35,721 bases of DNA, from the NCBI GenBank assembly GCA_043777595.1, contig JAYWHT010000081.1, positions 1-35,721 on the forward strand. Reading direction: 5' to 3'. The translations under genes and the position numbers were made by a program. Below the pieces are notes generated by a model. That model was not told where the DNA came from and made no database searches. It saw only the letters and a list, made by a program, of their open reading frames with translations. Numbering within the stretch: the first letter of the stretch is position 1; each line of letters opens with the position of its first letter. Shown here in pieces: positions 14,239 through 24,131 of the stretch. This DNA comes from JAYVJH01 sp043777595. GTDB lineage: Bacteria; Bacteroidota; Bacteroidia; Cytophagales; Spirosomataceae.

Positions 14239-16377
14239 TTATAATTGACCTTTCAATTCAGCCAGTTGCTTTTGGGCAGTAGCTATTTTCTTTTCAAAGT
14301 CTGCACGGATTTTTTCGCTGTTTTTTGACCTACCAAAAAACTCAATATTGTTTTGCCAAACACTTAGGTCGCTTTCTACTTGCGAAATCTTGCGGCGTAC
14401 ATCGCTGTCTTTGCGGTCTGCGCTTCCGCCAGCATTGCCTCCGCTACCGCCACGGTTTGAGTACTGGCCACCACCGCTTCTTGACGATGACTGTGTTGTA
14501 CGACGCATCTCGCCCATTGACGGGTCGCCACCGATGGCTGATACGTAGCTATTTATGGCATCTACAAACTGCTTTTGAATAGCCTGCATGTCTTTGCGAG
14601 GCACGAAGCCAATTGTCCCCCACTCTTCTTTAAATGCGTTGAGTGAAGCTAAGTTTGTTTCGCCCGACTGTGCTGCTGCCACAACCCGAGCGCACAATTC
14701 TTGTTTTTGAGTTAGGTTTCCAGCAAACTCACTGTCGGCTTCTTTATTTTTATTTCGTTTTTGGTCAAAATAGGCATCACAAGCCTTTTTGAATCGCTCA
14801 TAAATGCTGTTCTTGAACTTGTCCGCCGTTTGTCCTATCAGTTTCCATTCTTTTTGCAGGTCTATGATACGGTCGGTATTGGCCGATGTATCTTCGCCCG
14901 ATGCTACAATGGCTTCTGCTTGCTCACAAAGTTGTGTTTTTTGGACTAAATTTTGCGCTCTTTTTTGCTCTAATTGCTTGAAAAACTCTGTTTTATTATT
15001 GAAAAATATTTTGAGAGTAGTCCAGAATTTTTTTGTCAGTTCCTGTCCTTCCTCACGCAACATAAGCCCTTTGACAGCGTTCCATTCTTCTTGTAATGCA
15101 GCTACTTCCTTACTTTTTTGATTCCACTCGTTGATACTGTTTGAGCTAAAAGCCGTGTAGGGTACTAAATTTTCGTATATTTTAGATCTTACTTCATAGT
15201 TTTGGGTTAGTACTATTTTCTGCTCTTCGCTTTGCGCTCGCCGAGCATCATAAATCACGTCCATCGCCATTTTGAGACGCTGCCACAACACTTCTTGCTC
15301 TGCTTTTGAAGCCGGGCCAATGTGCTTGTACTCTTCAAATATTTGGTTGGTTTTGTCGGTAATGGCTTTGGTGAGTGTGCCTGTTTCGACTTTTTTAGCC
15401 AACTCTTCTATTTTTTCGACCAACTCTGTTTTGAGTACTAAATTTTTCTTTCGGTCAAGGTCTTTTAGTTCAAAATAAATATTTCGGTTACTATAAAAAC
15501 GGTCAATCAGTGCGTTGTAAGTGTCCCAAAGTGTGCTGTTGTGTGGCGACACCATGTTACCTGCGGCTTTCCATTCGTCCTGAATTTTTTTAAACTGCTG
15601 CCATATCGACTCTTGGCTTTGAGCGTCTTTTTCTTCTCTATCGACCAACTCTCGTAGTTGCTGTAAAAGTTCAGTTTTGACACTAAAATTTTTCTCTTTC
15701 GATTTTTCAAGATTCTGAAAGAAATTATTTTTGGCTTCTCTGATTTGTTTATACAGTGAGTCAAATGTCAATACATCGGCATCGGCTTTGTATTCAAACC
15801 CTTCTTCATTGCCTTCGTTATCGGCCAAAAATTTCTGACGAGCAATTTCTTTTTCTGCTCTTTTCATTTGGTCGAATGGAGGCTTGATTTCTTTCAAAAC
15901 CTCATCGACACGCTTGAAATCAGATGGCTTGGCCGCCGACGTATTGACTACCGCCAACTGGGCTTCGAGAAGTTTTACAAAATCTGCTTTTGTAAAATGC
16001 TCATAGTCAATTACAGACACAGGCTCGGCAGTAGGCTCAAAGTCTTCAATGGCATGAATTTCCGCCACTTCCGTTTGCTCGGCTGTTGCTGCCTCATTAG
16101 CTTCTGGCTCTGTTGCATCGGCTATGGCCTCAGCGACTGGCTCATTAGCTTCTGGCTCTGCTACCTCGGCTATGGCCTCAACGACTGGCTCATTAGCTTC
16201 TGGCTCTGTTGCATCGGCTGCTTGGTCTGCTACAATTTCTGTGGGTTCAGTGATGGGGGCGGGTTCGGCCTCTAATTGTGGTACAACATTGTCAGCCGCT
16301 TCTGGCTGTTGTGCTACTTCGACATTGGCTTGCAATATCGGCTCTTGTTCGTTCAATTCAGTTTCTGGATTGGTCAT
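14239..16377 (-). CDS. DUF349-repeat protein with Glu/Ala/Pro-rich N-terminus
   Basis: A 712-residue cytosolic protein. Residues 1-120 are low-complexity and acidic, with a 16-residue repeat beginning EPEANEP. From about 130 to 620 come several DUF349 modules, each a helical unit with a pattern such as W-x-x-x-G plus aromatic spacing (QDEWKAAGNMV, EWNAVKGLML, QKEWKLIGQTADKF, KEEWGTIGFVPRKD). A Gly/Ser-rich linker (about 635-660) leads to a C-terminal coiled coil (VESDLSVWQNNIEFFGRSKN, then a Lys/Ala-rich helix). DUF349 proteins are widespread in Bacteroidota and their function is not established. It ends 68 bp before the tRNA-derived array and is transcribed toward it, so read-through into the array and tRNA is possible. 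Confidence 0.9.
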   Translation of the reverse strand: MTNPETELNEQEPILQANVEVAQQPEAADNVVPQLEAEPAPITEPTEIVADQAADATEPEANEPVVEAIAEVAEPEANEPVAEAIADATEPEANEAATAEQTEVAEIHAIEDFEPTAEPVSVIDYEHFTKADFVKLLEAQLAVVNTSAAKPSDFKRVDEVLKEIKPPFDQMKRAEKEIARQKFLADNEGNEEGFEYKADADVLTFDSLYKQIREAKNNFFQNLEKSKEKNFSVKTELLQQLRELVDREEKDAQSQESIWQQFKKIQDEWKAAGNMVSPHNSTLWDTYNALIDRFYSNRNIYFELKDLDRKKNLVLKTELVEKIEELAKKVETGTLTKAITDKTNQIFEEYKHIGPASKAEQEVLWQRLKMAMDVIYDARRAQSEEQKIVLTQNYEVRSKIYENLVPYTAFSSNSINEWNQKSKEVAALQEEWNAVKGLMLREEGQELTKKFWTTLKIFFNNKTEFFKQLEQKRAQNLVQKTQLCEQAEAIVASGEDTSANTDRIIDLQKEWKLIGQTADKFKNSIYERFKKACDAYFDQKRNKNKEADSEFAGNLTQKQELCARVVAAAQSGETNLASLNAFKEEWGTIGFVPRKDMQAIQKQFVDAINSYVSAIGGDPSMGEMRRTTQSSSRSGGGQYSNRGGSGGNAGGSADRKDSDVRRKISQVESDLSVWQNNIEFFGRSKNSEKIRADFEKKIATAQKQLAELKGQL
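16075..16206 (-). repeat. 48-bp coding tandem repeat in the DUF349 gene
   Basis: Two full units and a 36-bp partial unit, each encoding EPEANEP followed by a variable Val/Ala/Glu stretch. The 48-bp length keeps the frame, so copy number can vary without breaking the gene. Confidence 0.85.
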
Positions 16378-16598
16378 CGTTGGTTTGCGTTCTTCTCAAA
16401 AGATTGGCAAAAATAATATATTACTGCATTTTAAAACACCTTTTAGTAATTTTAGGTTTATAAAAAAGCATTACTATCATTTGTTTTTGGGTACAAATAG
16501 CTACTTTTATTATACAACTAACTGATAAACAACACTATAAATAAGAAAACAATTTATTTTTATAATTAAATAATACCCAATCATTTTACAAAAAATCA

Positions 16599-17240
16599 AT
16601 GAATATAAACATTGCCGACATCAGAAAAGACTATACGCTCAATGGTTTGGACATTTCGGAAGTTGCCGAAACACCGTTTGATCAATTTAAAAAATGGTTT
16701 GACGAAGCCATCGACAGCCAAATATTAGAACCCAACGGAATGGTTTTGAGTACAATCACAGAAACAATGCGCCTCAAATCTCGTGTTGTATTACTCAAAG
16801 GTTTTGATGAGCGTGGTTTTACTTTTTTTACAAACTACACCAGTACCAAAGGCCAAAACATAGCACACAACCCAGTGGCTTCTCTTAACTTTTGGTGGGT
16901 GGCACTTGAGCGACAAGTGCGTATTGAAGGCCAGATTATAAAAATATCAGAACAAGAGTCAGACCAGTATTTTGACAGCCGGCCACGTGGTAGCCAGATT
17001 GGGGCTTGGGTGTCTGACCAAAGCGCAATAATAGAAAACAGAGAAGTACTGTCTGATCGACAGGCCAAACTCGAAGCACAATATACCGACAAGCCCATTC
17101 CTCGGCCTGCACATTGGGGCGGTTACAGACTTGTACCCGATAGTATTGAGTTTTGGCAGGGGCGTTCGAGCCGCCTCCACGACCGCATCAGATACAGGCT
17201 CGTTGATAGTACTTGGGTCATTGAGCGGCTTGCACCATAA
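16599..17240 (+). CDS. pdxH: Pyridoxamine 5'-phosphate oxidase
   Basis: FMN-dependent oxidase converting pyridoxine or pyridoxamine 5'-phosphate to pyridoxal 5'-phosphate in the cytosol. At 213 residues it has the family length. Recognisable parts are SRVVLLKGFDERGFTFFTNY (FMN-binding strand region), STKGQNIAHNPVASLNFWW, EGQIIKISEQESDQYFDSRP, and the C-terminal signature WGGYRLVPDSIEFWQGRSSR followed by LHDR. The gene faces glnS tail to tail, with stops only three bases apart. It starts about 220 bp from the divergent DUF349 gene; that intergenic stretch is AT-rich with no clear motif. Confidence 0.95.
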   Translation: MNINIADIRKDYTLNGLDISEVAETPFDQFKKWFDEAIDSQILEPNGMVLSTITETMRLKSRVVLLKGFDERGFTFFTNYTSTKGQNIAHNPVASLNFWWVALERQVRIEGQIIKISEQESDQYFDSRPRGSQIGAWVSDQSAIIENREVLSDRQAKLEAQYTDKPIPRPAHWGGYRLVPDSIEFWQGRSSRLHDRIRYRLVDSTWVIERLAP

Positions 17241-17243
17241 AAC

Positions 17244-18917
17244 TTACTGCACCTTGGCCCAAGTATCTTTGAGACCAACTGTTCGGTTAAAGATTAGTTG
17301 GTTGGGCGTTGAGTCTGGGTCTATACAAAAATAGCCTTTGCGAATAAACTGGAACTTAGCCGCTGTACTGTCAGTGGCCAAAGCTGGCTCGGCAAAGGCT
17401 ATTGTTGTTTGTAATGAGTCTGGGTTGAGGTATTCTTTAAAATCACCGTCTTCGACCGATATATCGGCTACCTTAAATAGGCGGTCATATTGCCGTATCT
17501 CTATTTTGAGCGCATTTTTGACCGACACCCAATGTAACACACCTTTGGTACTTACGCCCGATGTATCGCTCCCGCTTTTGCTGTTTTCAATATATGAACA
17601 ATGTAACTCTACGATTTCGCCTGCTTCGTTTTTAACAAAATCATCGCATTTAATAATGTACGCTCCCTTCAAACGAACCATTTGACCTGGTGCCAATCTA
17701 AAAAATTTCTTAGGTGCGATTTCCATAAAGTCTTCACGTTCAATATAAATCTCACTCGAAAATGGAATTTCTCTCAGGCCACTTTCTGGGTCTTCGGGGT
17801 TGTTTTCGCTATTACAAATTTCGGTTTTGTTTTCTTCAAAATTAGTAATAATAACTTTCAAGGGGTCAAAAACCACCATTCGGCGCAGGGCAATTTTGTT
17901 GAGATGTTCTTTGATACAAAACTCTAACAAACTGACATCAATGAGATTTTCATTTTTTGTTACACCAATTTTTTCACAAAACAGCCTCAGCGACTCGGGA
18001 GTGTAGCCACGGCGACGAAGCCCCGAGATGGTTGGCATTCGTGGGTCGTCCCAGCCCAATACGTGTTTTTCGTTTACCAACTGTAACAATTTACGTTTGC
18101 TGGTGATGGTATATGACAGGCTCAACCTCGAAAATTCGTACTGCCGAGACGGGAATATTTCTAAATTTTTGATACACCAATCGTACAGTTCACGGTGTGG
18201 TACAAATTCGAGGGTACAGATTGAATGGGTGATGCGCTCGATGGCATCGCTCTGCCCATGAGCAAAGTCGTACATTGGATATATACACCAAGCGTCGCCT
18301 GTACGGTGATGATGTGCAAATTTGATACGGTACAGCAGTGGGTCTCGCATGAGCATATTGTTAGAGGCCATGTCTATTTTGGCTCTAAGGGTACGGCTTC
18401 CTTCGGCAAACTCGCCTTTTTTCATGCGCTCAAATAAGTCCAGATTTTCTTCGACAGACCGACTCCGAAAAGGACTATCTTTGCCAGCTTCGGTAGGCGT
18501 ACCTTTGAGAGTGGCTACTTCTTGTGCGCTTAGGTCATCGACATAAGCGAGGTTTTTTTTGATAAGCAGAACGGCAAACTCATATAATTTATCAAAATAG
18601 TCGGAAGCATAAAACTCATTGGCCCAGTCAAATCCCAACCATTTGATGTCTTCTTTGATAGACTCAACGTACTCGGTGTCTTCGGTTACAGGATTTGTGT
18701 CGTCAAATCGTAGGTTTGTTTGGCCGCCGTATTTTTGGGCTATACCAAAGTTCAAACAAATAGACTTTACGTGGCCAATGTGTAAATAGCCATTTGGCTC
18801 TGGTGGAAATCGTGTTAGTAATCGACCCTCGTTTTTGCCTTCGCTGAGGTCAGTTTCTATTATTTGCTCAATAAAATTAAGGCTTTTTTCGATGGTTTCG
18901 TTGATATGGTCGTTCAT
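17244..18917 (-). CDS. glnS: Glutaminyl-tRNA synthetase
   Basis: Class I synthetase of 557 residues that charges tRNA-Gln. The catalytic domain shows RFPPEPNGYLHIGH with the HIGH motif at residues 46-49, FDDTNP near 73-78, and a KMSKS-type loop reading TITSKRKL near residue 285. The C-terminal half (about 340-557) is the two-barrel anticodon-binding region, including REDFMEIAPKKFFRLAPGQMVRLKG. No YqeY-like extension is present. Presence of GlnS means glutamine is charged directly rather than through a transamidation route. Confidence 0.96.
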   Translation of the reverse strand: MNDHINETIEKSLNFIEQIIETDLSEGKNEGRLLTRFPPEPNGYLHIGHVKSICLNFGIAQKYGGQTNLRFDDTNPVTEDTEYVESIKEDIKWLGFDWANEFYASDYFDKLYEFAVLLIKKNLAYVDDLSAQEVATLKGTPTEAGKDSPFRSRSVEENLDLFERMKKGEFAEGSRTLRAKIDMASNNMLMRDPLLYRIKFAHHHRTGDAWCIYPMYDFAHGQSDAIERITHSICTLEFVPHRELYDWCIKNLEIFPSRQYEFSRLSLSYTITSKRKLLQLVNEKHVLGWDDPRMPTISGLRRRGYTPESLRLFCEKIGVTKNENLIDVSLLEFCIKEHLNKIALRRMVVFDPLKVIITNFEENKTEICNSENNPEDPESGLREIPFSSEIYIEREDFMEIAPKKFFRLAPGQMVRLKGAYIIKCDDFVKNEAGEIVELHCSYIENSKSGSDTSGVSTKGVLHWVSVKNALKIEIRQYDRLFKVADISVEDGDFKEYLNPDSLQTTIAFAEPALATDSTAAKFQFIRKGYFCIDPDSTPNQLIFNRTVGLKDTWAKVQ

Positions 18918-18930
18918 TGGTGTTAGTTCG

Positions 18931-18974
18931 CCCTGTGCGTTACACAGGGTTGTTATATTTCGCCCTTGCAGGGC
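18931..18974. repeat. Two short perfect hairpins between glnS and msrB
   Basis: CCCTGTG and CACAGGG pair around five bases (18931-18949), then GCCCT and AGGGC pair around TGC (18962-18974), followed on the plus strand by TTTATTTTTTT. They sit in the glnS leader region just upstream of its ATG. They may be repeat-family hairpins or a leader structure; the sequence does not decide. Confidence 0.6.
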
Positions 18975-19103
18975 TTTATTTTTTTACAAAATTACAAGAT
19001 ATTTGCCAAATTATAAGCCCTCAAAACTAATCAATCCGTATTTTCGTAAGTGATTGAAACAAAGCAACTCAAATTTTCGTTATCAAAACTTACACCAACT
19101 AAT

Positions 19104-19577
19104 ATGAAACGTAGAAACTTTATGCAGATTCTTGGCGGAATCTCTCTCAGTAGCTTGGCTGCTGCCCAACAAACTCAAAAACAACAAAAAGTGATAAAAA
19201 CAGAAGCCGAGTGGAAAAAATCACTCACGCCCCAGCAGTTTTATGTGATGCGTCAAAAAGGAACAGAGCGTGCCTTCACAGGCCCAAACTGGGACAACCA
19301 CGACAAAGGACTTTATAAATGTGCCGGTTGTGGCACGCCATTGTTTGAATCAAAAACAAAGTTTGACTCTGGCACAGGCTGGCCGAGTTTTTATGCCCCA
19401 CTCAAAAAAGAAAACGTAGCCGAAAAAACCGATGGTGCTTTCGGAATGACTCGCACTGAGGTACTTTGTGCAGTCTGTGATGCTCACCTTGGCCATGTAT
19501 TTGAAGACGGCCCCAAGCCAACGGGGCTTCGCTACTGTATGAATGGGACTTCGATGACATTTGAAAAAAATAAATAA
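19104..19577 (+). CDS. msrB: Exported peptide-methionine (R)-S-oxide reductase MsrB
   Basis: Reduces methionine-R-sulfoxide in proteins. From ATG 19104 it has 157 residues with an N-terminal MKRRNFMQILGG followed by a hydrophobic stretch and AAAQ, a probable signal peptide with a twin-arginine look, so periplasmic placement is likely. The MsrB domain follows (about residues 35-155): zinc cysteines Cys73/Cys76 (CAGC) and Cys122/Cys125 (CAVC), HLGHVFEDGP, and catalytic Cys145 in RYCMNGTSM. The frame is open upstream, but those residues are not typical. The aminotransferase gene begins 26 bp later. Confidence 0.93.
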   Translation: MKRRNFMQILGGISLSSLAAAQQTQKQQKVIKTEAEWKKSLTPQQFYVMRQKGTERAFTGPNWDNHDKGLYKCAGCGTPLFESKTKFDSGTGWPSFYAPLKKENVAEKTDGAFGMTRTEVLCAVCDAHLGHVFEDGPKPTGLRYCMNGTSMTFEKNK

Positions 19578-19603
19578 TTGCTAAAATATGAATTGTTCGC
19601 TCA

Positions 19604-20773
19604 ATGTTTGATCCTCAAATCAAGTCTCAATTTAACCTTGACCCAAACGTACATTTTTTAAACTGTGCTACTTGTGGGCCATACAGCAAAGGTGTAGAAG
19701 CCGCTGGTATAGAAACCATTAGTAACTTTACGGCACATTTGCATAAGCTCAAACCCAACGATTTTTTTACCCGAGCATGGTCTGTCAGGGCTTTATTTAC
19801 AGAGTTAATTCACGGTTCTGATTCTGAACGAATCGCAGTTGTTCCGTCTGTATCTTACGCTATGGCTATCATGGCCAGAAACCTACACCGCAAACCTAAC
19901 CTCAAAGCAGGGCAACATATTTTGATAGTGGGTGGCGAGTTTCCGAGTGATGTTTACGCTTGGGATAGGGTTTGCAAAGAGCTATCGCTTGATGTGATAA
20001 CTGTACCGATGCCACAAAATGTATCGAATCTAACACAAACTTGGAACGAGCAACTGATAGCGGCTATTGACCACAACACCGCACTGGTCGTAGTGCCGCA
20101 CGTCGATTGGCAATTTGGAACAAAGTTTGACTTGATGGCTATTTCAACAAAAACAAAAAGCGTAGGCGCACTCTTGGCCATTGATGGCACGCAGTCTGTC
20201 GGTGCATTGGACTTTGACGTATCGGCCATTCAGCCCGACTTAATGGTGGCTGTAGCTTACAAATGGCTCATGGGGCCGTATGCAACGGGGTTGGCTTATT
20301 TTGGTAATTTTTTTGACGACGGTATTCCTATCGAAGAGCATTGGGCGTTACGCCAAGACAGCAATCTGTTTCATAAACTTACTGACTATCAGCCGCTTTA
20401 TCAGCCAAAAGCCTTTCGCTACAATATGGGTCAGCACTCGCAGTTTGTCCAGATGCCAATGCTCGAAGTGGCGTTGCAAGAAAAGTTAGAGTGGGGTGTA
20501 AATAACATTCAAGCACACTGCCAAGGGCTATGGGCAAGTATAGTACCAGAGTTGCAATCGTTAGGAATAATCCTCGAAGCCGAGCAAGATAGAACGCATC
20601 ACCTTGTTGGGTTGCGCCTCCCCGCCTCTACCGATTTGATGGCTCTGGCACAGAACTTGGCCGCTCGTCAGGTTTTTGTGGCAGTTCGTGGGTCGGGGTT
20701 AAGGGTATCTCCCAATATTTATAATAATTTTGACGATATGGGTGCGCTGGTTGAAGCACTAAAATTAGCATAA
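19604..20773 (+). CDS. Class V aminotransferase-fold PLP enzyme
   Basis: A 389-residue PLP enzyme of the class V group (relatives include cysteine desulfurases and isopenicillin N epimerases). The fold starts with VHFLNCATCGPYSKGV; PLP contacts lie around DGTQSVGALDFDV, and the Schiff-base lysine is Lys220 in VAVAYKWLMGPYATG. There is no C-terminal reactive cysteine loop of the IscS type, so sulfur transfer is less likely than a racemase, epimerase, lyase or transaminase role. The substrate cannot be told. It follows msrB closely and may be co-transcribed, without an obvious functional link. Confidence 0.85.
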   Translation: MFDPQIKSQFNLDPNVHFLNCATCGPYSKGVEAAGIETISNFTAHLHKLKPNDFFTRAWSVRALFTELIHGSDSERIAVVPSVSYAMAIMARNLHRKPNLKAGQHILIVGGEFPSDVYAWDRVCKELSLDVITVPMPQNVSNLTQTWNEQLIAAIDHNTALVVVPHVDWQFGTKFDLMAISTKTKSVGALLAIDGTQSVGALDFDVSAIQPDLMVAVAYKWLMGPYATGLAYFGNFFDDGIPIEEHWALRQDSNLFHKLTDYQPLYQPKAFRYNMGQHSQFVQMPMLEVALQEKLEWGVNNIQAHCQGLWASIVPELQSLGIILEAEQDRTHHLVGLRLPASTDLMALAQNLAARQVFVAVRGSGLRVSPNIYNNFDDMGALVEALKLA

Positions 20774-20790
20774 ATGACCTTTAAGTAGTC

Positions 20791-20836
20791 GTGAGTTAAA
20801 TACAATGCTGTTAATCAGTAAATTATCAAAATTAAA
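20791..20836 (+). repeat. 46-bp intergenic repeat, copy B
   Basis: Partner of 9762-9807 (38 of 46 identical, ungapped). It lies 40 bp before the YyaL-type start codon. The conserved core includes GAGTTAAATACAAT and TTATC, with a small imperfect palindrome between them. Confidence 0.65.
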
Positions 20837-20876
20837 GTGCCGTTTTAGTTTTGAATAAATACTTAATATTAAAACA

Positions 20877-22901
20877 ATGCCCCATAAACATACAAATCGG
20901 CTTGCTCTCGAAACTTCGCCCTATCTGCTTCAACACGCCCACAACCCTGTTGATTGGTACGCCTGGAACACTGAAAGTTTAACAAAAGCGCAGGTCGAAA
21001 ACAAACCAATATTGGTGAGTATTGGCTACTCGGCCTGCCACTGGTGCCATGTTATGGAACGTGAGTGTTTTGAAAATGAACAAGTTGCTGCCGTAATGAA
21101 CGCCCACTTTGTGTGCATAAAAATAGACCGTGAAGAACGCCCCGACGTAGATGCCGTCTACATGGACGCACTACACGCCATGGGTGGACAAGGGGGCTGG
21201 CCTCTCAACGTGTTTTTGATGCCCGATGCAAAGCCTTTTTATGGTGTAACCTATCTGCCCGCCCAAAACTGGACACAGCTACTGCTCAGTATTCATAATG
21301 CTTTTGTCAATCACCACCAAGATTTGGTAAAATCGGCTGAGGGCTTTACCCATAATATGCAGTTTTCTGAAAGCCAGAAATATGGGCTTATAGGTCAAGA
21401 AAGTAATTTTACCAAAGTCGATTTAGATATAATTTTTGACAATCTTCAAAGACATTTCGATACCCAAAAAGGTGGCCTCGACCGTGCGCCTAAGTTTGTG
21501 ATGCCAGCTATTTATCGGTTTTTGCTGCGCTACCATGCCGTTTCTAATAATTCGGAAGCACTCAAACAAATCAAACTATCGCTCAACCGCATTGCATTGG
21601 GTGGTATCTACGACCATGTAGGCGGTGGCTGGGCCAGGTATTCGGTTGATGATGAGTGGTTTATACCTCATTTTGAAAAAATGCTCTACGACAATGGCCA
21701 ACTTTTGAGCATCTATGCCGACGCATACACTTTGACCAAGAACGACCTCTACAAAAATCGGGTTTATCAAACCATCAACTGGCTCGAAACCGAAATGACC
21801 AGCCCTGTTGGCGGCTTTTACTCGGCCTTAGATGCTGACAGCGAAGGGGTTGAAGGTAAATATTACGTTTGGACTGCACAAGAATTAAAAGAAATATTAG
21901 CCGATGACTATGCTTCATTTGCACAGCTTTATACTATTTCTGAACAAGGAAACTGGGAACATGGGTTAAATCACTTGCATCTTCCCCCAGATAAATCTGG
22001 GGGCAATTCAGATAAATCTATTCTTGAACTACCTCTGTTTTTAAATAAAGAACTTGAAAGACTATACACTGCTCGGCAAAGCCGAATTAGGCCGGCCTTA
22101 GACGACAAAATTTTGGCTTCATGGAATGGCCTTATGCTCAAAGGTTTGATAGATACGTTTAGGGCTTTTGGTGAAGAGCGATTTAGAGAAATGGCCGTCA
22201 GAAATGCCCAATTTATCAAAACCAATATGACCAACGGCAGCCAGCTTTGGCATAATTTTAAAGACGGGCGAGCCACAATAACTGGTTTTTTGGAAGATTA
22301 CGCCGCCGTAATTGACGGATATATAGCACTTTATGAAATAACGTTTGATGAACTTTGGCTCGACGAGGCTACGGCTTTGATGGCTTATTGTCTCGAAAAT
22401 TTCTTTGACCCCGAAGACGCCTTTTTTTATTTTACCGACAAAAATAGTGAATCACTGATTGCCCGAAAAAAAGAAATTTTTGACAACGTAGTACCCGCCT
22501 CCAACTCAATGATGGCGCACAATCTATATTTGTTGGGACTACTCCACGACCATGCAGACTACATAACACTGTCGGACTTGATGCTGTCAAAACTCAAAAA
22601 AAATCTATTGTCAGATTCTCAATGGGCTATGAACTGGGCAGCACTGGCTACACTCAAAGCCAAACCAACTGCCGAAATTGTGATTGTAGGTCCAAACCGT
22701 GAAGCATTCAGAGCAGAGTTAGAAAAGCGATACTATCCAAACAAAATAATGGTTGGTGCAGCCGCCAATCACAACTCAAAACTACCACTGTTGCAAGATC
22801 GTAACGCCATCAATGGCCAAACCACGATTTATGTTTGCATAAACAAAACCTGTCAGCTACCTGTTTTTTCGACCAGCGATGTCTGGGCAATGCTACCTTA
22901 G
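20877..22901 (+). CDS. YyaL/SSP411-type thioredoxin-domain protein (DUF255)
   Basis: A 674-residue protein with an N-terminal thioredoxin-like DUF255 domain (about residues 1-165) containing HNPVDWYAW, KPILVSIGYSACHWC (Cys54-x-x-Cys57), HVMERECFEN, and GGQGGWPLNVFLMPD. The rest is an alpha/alpha-barrel of the six-hairpin glycosidase type (GGIYDHVGGGWARYSVDDEW, HFEKMLYDNGQLL, FYSALDADSEGVEGKYYVW, LASWNGLMLKGL). Full family length. Such proteins are widespread from bacteria to human SPATA20; the reaction is not established, and the barrel hints at a sugar substrate. No signal peptide, so it is cytosolic. Confidence 0.93.
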   Translation: MPHKHTNRLALETSPYLLQHAHNPVDWYAWNTESLTKAQVENKPILVSIGYSACHWCHVMERECFENEQVAAVMNAHFVCIKIDREERPDVDAVYMDALHAMGGQGGWPLNVFLMPDAKPFYGVTYLPAQNWTQLLLSIHNAFVNHHQDLVKSAEGFTHNMQFSESQKYGLIGQESNFTKVDLDIIFDNLQRHFDTQKGGLDRAPKFVMPAIYRFLLRYHAVSNNSEALKQIKLSLNRIALGGIYDHVGGGWARYSVDDEWFIPHFEKMLYDNGQLLSIYADAYTLTKNDLYKNRVYQTINWLETEMTSPVGGFYSALDADSEGVEGKYYVWTAQELKEILADDYASFAQLYTISEQGNWEHGLNHLHLPPDKSGGNSDKSILELPLFLNKELERLYTARQSRIRPALDDKILASWNGLMLKGLIDTFRAFGEERFREMAVRNAQFIKTNMTNGSQLWHNFKDGRATITGFLEDYAAVIDGYIALYEITFDELWLDEATALMAYCLENFFDPEDAFFYFTDKNSESLIARKKEIFDNVVPASNSMMAHNLYLLGLLHDHADYITLSDLMLSKLKKNLLSDSQWAMNWAALATLKAKPTAEIVIVGPNREAFRAELEKRYYPNKIMVGAAANHNSKLPLLQDRNAINGQTTIYVCINKTCQLPVFSTSDVWAMLP

Positions 22902-23049
22902 GACATCTCAGTCTATACCTAAACATCCGTTAATTTGACCTCTACTAAAAGACATATAAGTATGCTCTTTAAGCAATAATATTGTTCAAAAATCGTTACT
23001 TACTTGGCCTAAGTACCGTATATGATATAATACAACTCTTAAAACTGTC

Positions 23050-24099
23050 TTGAAATACACCTTTATTTTTTTATTGTTGCACTTTGTCTCATTTGTGTTC
23101 GGAACGACTAACGGTAGCCGTCACAAAACCGGGGCCAATAAATTAATGTTTTGTGATGAAGTTGTGCCATTTGACCAAGTTCATGTAACAAAGCAGTATG
23201 AACAAGTTTTGAAAAAAATCAAAAGTTTGTCAATTAGACGAATGAAAGACCACGCCGAAAAGTACTTTACGGTTGTAGAGCCTATTTTAAGCAAATACCA
23301 CATTCCCAACGACTTTAAGTACGTGGCTGTCATAGAGAGCAACTTTGTGGCCAATGCTACGTCATCGGCTGGGGCGCATGGTTATTGGCAATTTATGCCC
23401 GAAACGGCTCGCTCAATGGGGTTGGTTGTCAATAAAAAAACAGACGACCGTCGTAATCTTATCAAATCTACACATGCTGCCTGTCGTTATTTCAATCATC
23501 TATATGACTTACTCGGCTCGTGGTCGTTGGTGGCGGCAGCATACAACGCTGGCCCAGGCAAGGTAGCCGTGTATATGGAAGCAGCACAGAGCATGAGCTA
23601 TTTTGACTTCAAAGCCAAAAAAGAGACACAAGAATATGTGTACAGAATTTTGGCAATAAAAGCACTATTTACAGGGCAAAAGTTAGACTTATTAGTATCG
23701 AAAAATGAAGTAAAAAAAACTGATGGCTTAGTTAATAAATTGCCAACTCCTCAAGTTTTAGAAGTACCAATTATTACAAAAAAAGCACTATCTCTAAGCC
23801 AAACACTCAATACACAACTCTTGGAGGGGGGCGTGGCTCAACGAGGCCAAACGTGGGTATTTGAAGTCATTGAGAGTAGTCAGATTGGTGAGGTATTTTT
23901 ACAAAAAAATGATAAGTTGTATGCAACAATAGAAGATATAGATACAAAACACAACCGCATTTTTTTGAGAACCATACGCTTGTATTCGCCTCGCCGCCAC
24001 GAAATGTACTCAATTCCACTCATGGCTACCAGCAACGACTCGGTTGGCGTTTCGTTGAGCATCACCAAAAACTCGGTTTGCAAATGGAAGAAGATATAA
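23050..24099 (+). CDS. Lytic transglycosylase (SLT domain), secreted, TTG start
   Basis: A peptidoglycan lyase forming 1,6-anhydro-muramic ends in the periplasm. The start is TTG at 23050, because a signal peptide (residues 1-18, KYTFIFLLLHFVSFVFG) begins there and the next Met (33) would remove it. The SLT domain spans about residues 75-200: catalytic Glu96 in AVIESNF, SSAGAHGYWQFMPETARSMGL, then HAACRYFNHLYDLLGSWSLVAAAYNAGPG. This is the MltD-type motif set. The C-terminal 120 residues hold no clear LysM repeat but a beta-rich stretch that may replace one. A strong terminator follows. Confidence 0.9.
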   Translation: MKYTFIFLLLHFVSFVFGTTNGSRHKTGANKLMFCDEVVPFDQVHVTKQYEQVLKKIKSLSIRRMKDHAEKYFTVVEPILSKYHIPNDFKYVAVIESNFVANATSSAGAHGYWQFMPETARSMGLVVNKKTDDRRNLIKSTHAACRYFNHLYDLLGSWSLVAAAYNAGPGKVAVYMEAAQSMSYFDFKAKKETQEYVYRILAIKALFTGQKLDLLVSKNEVKKTDGLVNKLPTPQVLEVPIITKKALSLSQTLNTQLLEGGVAQRGQTWVFEVIESSQIGEVFLQKNDKLYATIEDIDTKHNRIFLRTIRLYSPRRHEMYSIPLMATSNDSVGVSLSITKNSVCKWKKI

Positions 24100-24131
24100 A
24101 CTCAGCCAACTTTCTGACAATTTAAGACACA

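Noticed and set aside
15868..16525. Frames on the plus strand opposite the DUF349 gene
   Set aside because: They arise from the 48-bp coding repeat and biased codons of the true minus-strand gene.
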